From Helicostylum pulchrum (Eukaryota; Mucoromycota; Mucoromycetes; Mucorales; Mucoraceae): DNA of 64,000 bases. The notes beneath the pieces are model-generated. The model saw only the letters and a program-made list of their open reading frames with translations. It did no database searches and was not told the DNA's origin. The translations under genes were made by a program, and so were the position numbers. Each line of letters opens with the position of its first letter. Within the stretch, counting starts at the first letter, position 1. The DNA is taken from the NCBI GenBank assembly GCA_025677825.1, contig JAIXMO010000056.1:62001-126000 (forward strand), in the 5' to 3' direction. This document shows, piece by piece, positions 57,846 through 64,000 of this stretch.

Positions 57846-60800
57846 GTTTTTTGTTTTCTGTTTTTATTTTTTAATAAAATATGTCTTAAATTATGATTAC
57901 ATATACTCTGGGGTTGTTTGCATTTGATTTGGACACGTCGCAATTCATCACTGTCATCGCCAGTGATAAATGTGCACTACAAATAAGATACATGATGTTT
58001 TTCGGGAGTTTAAAAATTGGACTAAAATTAATTTTGTGTGGGTTTATAAGTTTTGGCGCTTACTTGATTGTTTTGGTTGGCCTTGTTTTCTTTTGTCTTT
58101 ACCTGCGCGTGTTTTCATTTTGTAATGTGGATAAGAGAGAGAAAAAATCAAGTTAAGCGTTATGGCTTGACAATAATGTAGGACGGTTATGTATGTCGTT
58201 ACATATGAGTGGCTTCTTCGCATATTTGGCAATACGAATCTTGACACATACGTAAAGCCATACATAAATGAAAGTTCAAGACATACGTTATCATTTTACA
58301 TCATGCCAAGACATATATAACGGCTCTACAGGTGATACCGTCATGTGAAATGTATTTGCTCTGTAGGACGATCATAGTTATCATGTTACGAAATTGAGTT
58401 TATTTTGAAAAAGAGTACGAGCTGAATGCAGTTTTAGTTACTGAAGGAGGATAACATGTAAAATCGATAAATTACAAAAAAAAAAGTAGATAAAAAGCAA
58501 ATAAAAAATAGATGAAAAGTAAATAATTACATGGTATTTACCACCGCTTGAATAATATTCTGTGAAATTGATAATTAGTATTACGTTAGAGTGTATCTTT
58601 TGTAGGGCTTACCCTATATTTTTTTAAAGCGGAATACATAGAAGGAAGGTAATAGAATTCTTTGTTGCTTTCTGGGAAATAGAAAGATGACAATTCCAAC
58701 ATTATATACAAGCTGTTGTCTTCTTTGTCATCTTTCTTATTGTCTATATGTCTAAATCTATAAAATATGTATATGGTAACCAATCGACCTAGAAGAAAGC
58801 AACGCCGTTAAAATTATATGTAGGTCCATATCTGTGCAATAAAAACTAACCGTCAGCTTGTATCCCAAATAACGGGATATTATCCCGCTTACTGTAGAAG
58901 ATGGCTTCCTGAAGATATGATGCAAGCTTTATTAGGTCACCTTCTATTCTTTGCTCTTGCACTATTTGGGGCTTTTGGTTTCTATTATAATAAATGAGTG
59001 TAATTATCTTTGAGGACTACTTCTCTGTCAGCCTTTTTTTTTGCTTTATTTTTGGTACTGCAGGGTCAAAAAGATAAAACGTATTACTAAAAAAAAAAAT
59101 TAGATATTTATTTCATGCTGGTATATTGTGCGATACCTACTCTTCTAATCTGAACGTCTTGCGGTTGTTTCAGACATGTTAAAAAAACAGAGCCATTTAG
59201 CGCAGAAAAGAGCAAAAAAAAATTTTCTTACGTTACATTATATACAACTTTCCACCATAGAGTTAAAACTTATAATTATTGGTTTAGGTACAAGATTAGT
59301 ATACACAAAAATGCCACTATGCTTACTATATTGCTTTTAAAATTGAAGCTGGCACTGGAGGTGAGGATGGTTTTTGGACACTTGTATGTTCTTCAAAAAA
59401 CGAAGTATTTTTTTATTTTTATTTTTTTAAATGCAAGAAACACAGGTTGATTTACTCATTTAATGTATTAAGGTAAGAAAAATACAATAGCTTCTAGTAT
59501 TTTGAATGGAAAAATTGGCGTTCTTTGAGTAACAAATAAAACAAGGCTGGGTAAAGCAATTACATCAGCAACGCATAAAGTAGTACAAAATACTGCTTGC
59601 GATAGACATAATTTAACTATTTTGTATCCTATTAAGTTTCATTTAAGATATTAGTTAGACGTAAAGATAGTTATCTACTAGGATTTTCTGTTTGGGAATA
59701 ATATTATAGCTTTTTAAGTCCAAGAATCCTCATTTTATGGATACTACAGAGTTGGCTTCCCATGGGAACTAAAAAAAAGTTGGCGTTCCATGTCAACTGA
59801 TGTTACACCCAAAGTACCACAAAGTACTTAAACTGCTTATAACTAAAAAACGATGGCTAGATAAAAAAAATGCGACAATATCGTATCGTTCGTTGAAGAT
59901 ACTCCAACGATAGCTATATGTTTTACACGTTCCGGCAAAAAATGGGTGAACTTCTTACGTGAAACAAGTTGGAGCGACATTTTTGGTTTAACAAATCTTA
60001 TGTCAGATGAATAAGTATTTATTAGCGGTAATATCTTCGTTCGTTTACACAACTAATCATGTATATCACGTAGAGTCGGTAAATTGAAAAATGATCTATC
60101 ATCGAGTGCGGCTGTAGATATTTTGAAGACATAAACTTCTGGTGATCAAGTTGAGGAAATATTAGAACCAACAAAGATTCATCCAATCACAATGTCTACC
60201 GAAGATTGTGATCTTATCAAATGTCTCAATAATGCGACTTTATCGGTACAAGCATTATGAAAACCACTGTATCGTCACGGATTTAATGAAAACTTTGATC
60301 TAATTGACAGCTATGATATCGGCTCCCTAGAAGTAATAACAAGGTATTTGTAAGTGGTACAAAAATAACCTTTGGTTGACAGCTATATACTCTGATGCTC
60401 GCGTAAACTGAACTTTATTGACTTTGTGTTCTATAATAATAACCTTCCCAAAATCTACACCTTTATATTTATTCCCGAGTTATATCACCGTACAGTCATT
60501 GCCCTAATGTCATCTTGAAATAAGCATAACATTTACCTATAGTTAAACTTTATATGTAGAGTCATTTTGAATCTACTTTTAGAAAGCATTCTGATCAACT
60601 TTCCGGGTAATTTACTTTTAAACAGATCGGTAAGTAAGCTTCGAACATATAGTCAAATAAATCTCCTTTTTATAGGCACTTAGAAACATTACAATATACA
60701 TTATAATATAGCTATATATACCTATCTATTGACAGTGAGCATTAGTTTATAATAAAAAAAGGGAAAAAAATACTCTAACTGTTATATTTGTTTAAGAGGG

Positions 60801-60880
60801 TACGGTGCATATGGAATATTTTATCCCGTCAAAATATATCAAATTGAGGAGAAGCTTCATTTTTAAGACAGTACTTAGCA
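57846..60880. other. Long intergenic region with relics
   Basis: 3 kb without a supported gene. 57,893-58,156 is open in one frame but looks like chance. 58,860-58,997 reads QITGYYPAYCRRWLPEDM then a hydrophobic end and stop, unrecognised. A broken reading frame lies at 60,072-60,352 (separate entry). Otherwise AT-rich spacer. Confidence 0.45.
60072..60352 (+). pseudogene. Coding-like relic with two in-frame stops
   Basis: Reads RVGKLKNDLSSSAAVDILKT, TAA, TSGDQVEEILEPTKIHPITM... ATLSVQAL, TGA, KPLYRHGFNENFDLIDSYDI and ends at TAA. The composition looks coding, but there is no recognised family. Probably an old gene or element fragment. Confidence 0.35.
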
Positions 60881-62134
60881 TTAAAGCTTGGCTGTTTGTC
60901 TTTTATTATTATTAGCAATGGTAAAATGATCAATTAATAGATTATTGTATCGATCAGGTTGTTCTTCGGGAATAGCATGTCCACTTCCTTCAAACAACTC
61001 GAACCTTGCGTCTTCTGCAAACACTTTCTTCATGTGGTACGAATATTCGGGTCGTACTAAATTGTCATAAGTGCCCGTAACAATCATAATGGGTAAACCA
61101 CTGGCCCTTATATTCAACAATCTATCGTCTGATACATTATGACGAAGGCAGGCCAATGCTTGGCCAATATTACCGTGTAAAGGCTGACGACGAGAGCGGG
61201 AAAAATGACCAATAAGTCCATGAGTGGCAAGTTCTCTGTTTGTAGCATGCTCTGAAATTGAAACTGGTTTTTGCGAAAGCCAGTCAGGGGGGAATATTAA
61301 ATCAATGGCAGCGTTCAATTGGTCTTTAGGGTCACGGTAAAAGAGAGCAATCTTTGAAAGAGTAGATATGGCAGCCCACTATGATAAGTTTAGTCAGAAT
61401 TTTTGCCTCTGTGTGAATTGAATATGTATATACTTACAGTAGGTATATTTCTTTTTGAGGTAGTGCTTGTTAAAGTTAAAGACTGGAATCTTAAGGGTTC
61501 TGCATCGGCCATTTCGAGCGAGATCATACCGCCCATAGAGATACCTACAAGATGTACACCGCTATTCCATTTAAAATGGTCTAGTAATTCGAGGGCATCA
61601 ACCGCCATTTGAGATGTACTGTAGATACACAAAGATTAGAAAAAAAAAGTATTTTCTATTTTCCTTAATTGGGTAAAATGAAATGACAACTTACGAATAA
61701 ATCCCGATAGGAGAATCTATCATATGGTATTATTAATTAGTATGCAAAAGATATATTATAATTTATTTATACCTGAAAATCCCATTCCTCTATTATCAAA
61801 TACAATTACAGTGTATTTGCCGGTTTCTGCCAAGTACTTTGTCTATTTGAAAGAAAGAAAAAATATGTCAACTCCGAATAAAATTCAAAGTGTAGAATAT
61901 AATCGGTACCTGTAAATCCCAGGCACTACACGCCGAACTTAAGCCTAATATGATGAATGTTAATGACAAGCTATCTTGATAATTCAGTTAAACTCTTTAT
62001 ACTTTACCCATTACAAGTAATACTTTTTCAGGGCCATTACCATGCATTTCATAGTAAATTTTAATTGGTGAAGACTGGCGTTGAAGTCCTACTTCGACAT
62101 GACCCTTTTCACGGAGAGTAGATAAATGTTTCAT
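60881..62134 (-). CDS. Alpha/beta hydrolase
   Basis: Serine hydrolase of the alpha/beta fold; substrate unknown. Exons 62134..62008, 61944..61910, 61842..61773, 61716..61695, 61618..61438 and 61378..60881, 310 residues, all phases closing. Nucleophile elbow GISMGG (Ser 112), oxyanion region near VLLVMG (about 42-47), FDNRGMGFS block, acid Asp 250 (VTGTYDNLVRP) and His 279 (GSGHAIPEEQP). The catalytic triad is complete. It includes a 22-nt exon, short even here. No signal peptide; likely cytosolic. Resembles epoxide hydrolase/esterase-type members, but a specific reaction cannot be read from sequence. Confidence 0.92.
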
Positions 62135-62697
62135 TGTTAAAAAAAATTTTTTGGAGAGAAATGAAGAAAAAAGCGAATAAAAAAAAGCAAAACGTTTTTA
62201 TCTTGGGGAGAAACACAGTTACACGACAGTCTTGCAAATAAAGTATCACATGTACCCAGCAGCTTAAGACACCGATTACGTGTCTCAAATTGACACTTGG
62301 AGCCAAGTCGTACGGCTCACTTTTAACCTGATATTTTTTTTTATAAATAAAATAACTATTATTGTGTTAATTTGTCTTTGTGTTTCCTGAAATACATATA
62401 ACACATGTAAAATTGATAGTTACAACTCTAAGCATATGATATGACTAATATCAACGATATATATGTATATATACACAGCATGGATTGAACAAGAAATCCT
62501 TGACTAAAAAAAAGAAGCCTTCATTTTTTTGGAACTATTTATCGGCAGAAATAACAGCCATATTATAGTTTTATGCAGTTTATTTTAGTATAGTGCTGAT
62601 GCCAACAAGTGTTGCACCCCACCGTAATTATGCTTTGGTTATATATTAATAGTGCACGGAAAAGAAAGTAATAATATTGTATCATTAGATAAGTATG
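62135..62697. other. Intergenic, hydrolase / CYSTM gene
   Basis: 563 bp, AT-rich; promoter side of the hydrolase and 3' side of the CYSTM gene. Nothing else recognised. Confidence 0.5.
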
Positions 62698-63154
62698 CTA
62701 GCAGCATCCGCAATCATTAGGATCATTATATACTCCTCCACCGCAGCAACCACCGTCGTCTGGACAGCACCCTTGAGTACAGCATAAAGTACATGCACCG
62801 ATACATCTATTAGGATAGAGTGGTTAATTTTCATTACTAGATATTCCAGTAATAACTAACTTACAGTAACGCAAAGCAGCATTCAAGACAGCCGCTACCT
62901 CCTTGCCCTTGGTTCGGAGGCATAAAACCAGACGGCTGTTGCATTGGGTGAGGTGAAGGGTAATAGGACTGCACTATTTTTTTTTAAAAAAAAAAAGTTG
63001 CATTATTAACAATCTGATTTTCATTTTTAAAAATTATGCATCAATATACTTTACTGCTTGGATGTTGAGGATAGTTATAGCCATAAGGTTGGGGTGAATT
63101 CATCATGACTGCAGGAGAAGGTTGCGCCGTATATACTTGTTGAAAATGCGACAT
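62698..63154 (-). CDS. CYSTM-like Cys-rich small protein
   Basis: Exons 63154..63055, 62973..62865 and 62806..62698, 105 residues. The N-terminal two thirds are Pro/Gln/Ser/Tyr rich (MSHFQQVYTAQPSP, PHPMQQPSGFMPP). The Cys-rich module GCLECCFALLCIGACTLCC resembles the CYSTM membrane-associated module found in small stress-related proteins of eukaryotes. It is unusual in continuing with GCCPDDGGCCGGG and CGCC, 14 Cys in the last 45 residues, which could bind metals. The splice phases are consistent. Role in metal or stress response is inference. Confidence 0.75.
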
Positions 63155-64000
63155 TTTATATATGTGTGTTATTAATAAGCGTCTCTACTTCTTAAAGATT
63201 ACTATTTATGTCTATTTTTTTATTTTTATAAATAAAAAAAGTCTTTTTTCGCAATGTATAATTTATCGAAGAGAAAAAAGAAGAGGGAGAAAAAGGACAA
63301 CGTGGGTAAAGACGGATATATAAACAATAGAGACTTTAAATGTAAAAACTTGCTTAATACTTATACTACAACTTTTTTCCGGGCTTGTAAAAAAATTGGT
63401 CGGCTTTTATATCTTATGACTTTTGGTTGGAAGCTCAGTATTTGTTTTGTTGTAAAAAAAAAGAGTCATGAAATCATGAAAGATCATGTGGGGATCAAAA
63501 CGCTCGCCAATACAAGCTCACATAAATCAGGATTGTACCTATTCCAGCACAATACTTGTTGCCTCAGCTTCGCGTTCCGATGTGGTACGAGTTCTCTAAA
63601 CCAACCGACAACGATTTAACAAAATGTCTATTACGAATATCTCTTTCCAGTAACGCTCTTTCCCGGGCTTATTGCTTTCAAAAACCAGCAACTTATTACG
63701 TGCTTCAAATTTTTAACTCAAATAGAAGAATACAACCAAGTATTATCCCATTGAGGATATTAGAATAGGCACCATATACAAATCTACATTATTGACGTTA
63801 AAATTAAAAATACTATTTTTATTCCAAATGTTTCATTTCTACTCTGAGTATATACGTACTATCCTGAAAACGACGCGGTACAATAAGCTTTTTATGGTAG
63901 AGTACATATTTCTGTGATGGTTTTAGCACGGGAGTTAGACACAGCGGACAATTATACGGACCCATCACACTGCGCCTCAAAAAACACCAATAACAAAGTT
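63155..64000. other. Right edge, no supported gene
   Basis: 846 bp. A few frames stay open for 70-120 codons on the plus strand (63,254-63,768), but no motif or splice structure is recognisable. It holds the CYSTM gene promoter side and may include the edge of another gene beyond the window. Confidence 0.4.

Noticed and set aside
57893..58156. 87-codon plus-strand ORF after the Tc1 fragment
   Set aside because: Hydrophobic, AT-driven composition, no motif and no splice or promoter context; likely chance.
1..64000. tRNA, rRNA or CRISPR arrays
   Set aside because: I looked for T-loop boxes, paired stems and regular spacer-repeat units and found none that hold up.

Overview
The window is nuclear DNA of a filamentous, early-diverging fungus, most likely Mucoromycota (Mucorales-like). 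The evidence is the AT-rich background, the many short introns (mostly 50-75 nt, GTAAGT-like donors), and fungal-type genes (TVP23, PHO88, MMT-type carrier, PAS kinase, pantothenate and serine synthesis) next to genes that ascomycete yeasts lost (unc-104/KIF1 kinesin-3, PP2A B'' subunit, steroid 5-alpha-reductase-like protein). No bacterial-type operons, rRNA, tRNA or CRISPR arrays were seen. The lineage call is an inference.

Left part (1-41,930) is a dense housekeeping region on both strands: eIF5B (5' end outside the window), TVP23, transgelin/SCP1, kinesin-3, calcineurin A, PHO88, mitochondrial CDF metal carrier, steroid-reductase-like protein, a mitochondrial-looking Myb repeat protein, a Ctr-like copper transporter, beta'-COP (SEC27), a small secreted Cys-rich protein, PP2A B'' subunit, pantothenate synthetase, a TMEM70-like protein, PAS kinase, phosphoserine aminotransferase and a PPR protein. 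I rebuilt exon-intron structures by following splice sites and reading phase; the multi-exon models close in frame unless stated. Several neighbours are convergent with very short gaps between stop codons.

Right part (41,930-64,000) is gene-poor and full of decayed sequence: relics of unrecognised genes (42.8-44.4 kb), a Sel1-repeat gene lacking a proper 5' end, an FAD monooxygenase, fragments with a nuclease-like ExK motif (52.6-53.5 kb), a 5'-truncated LINE tail with poly(A) and perfect target-site duplication (53.65-53.99 kb), two inverted paralogous copies of an unknown gene whose 3' flanks form a long inverted repeat (55.4-57.5 kb), a Tc1/mariner transposase 3' fragment, then an intact alpha/beta hydrolase and a CYSTM-type Cys-rich small protein.

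Systems represented are translation initiation, Golgi/COPI traffic, actin and microtubule transport, phosphatase/kinase signalling (calcineurin, PP2A B'', PAS kinase), metal handling (MMT-type, Ctr-type) and mitochondrial proteins. They are neighbours, not an operon. The most unusual observations are a family of short elements with CGGCTCT inverted ends in four intergenic places, a coding first exon that is only the ATG (TVP23, possibly SEC27), and the 55-57 kb inverted duplication in which non-coding flanks look better conserved than coding sequence.
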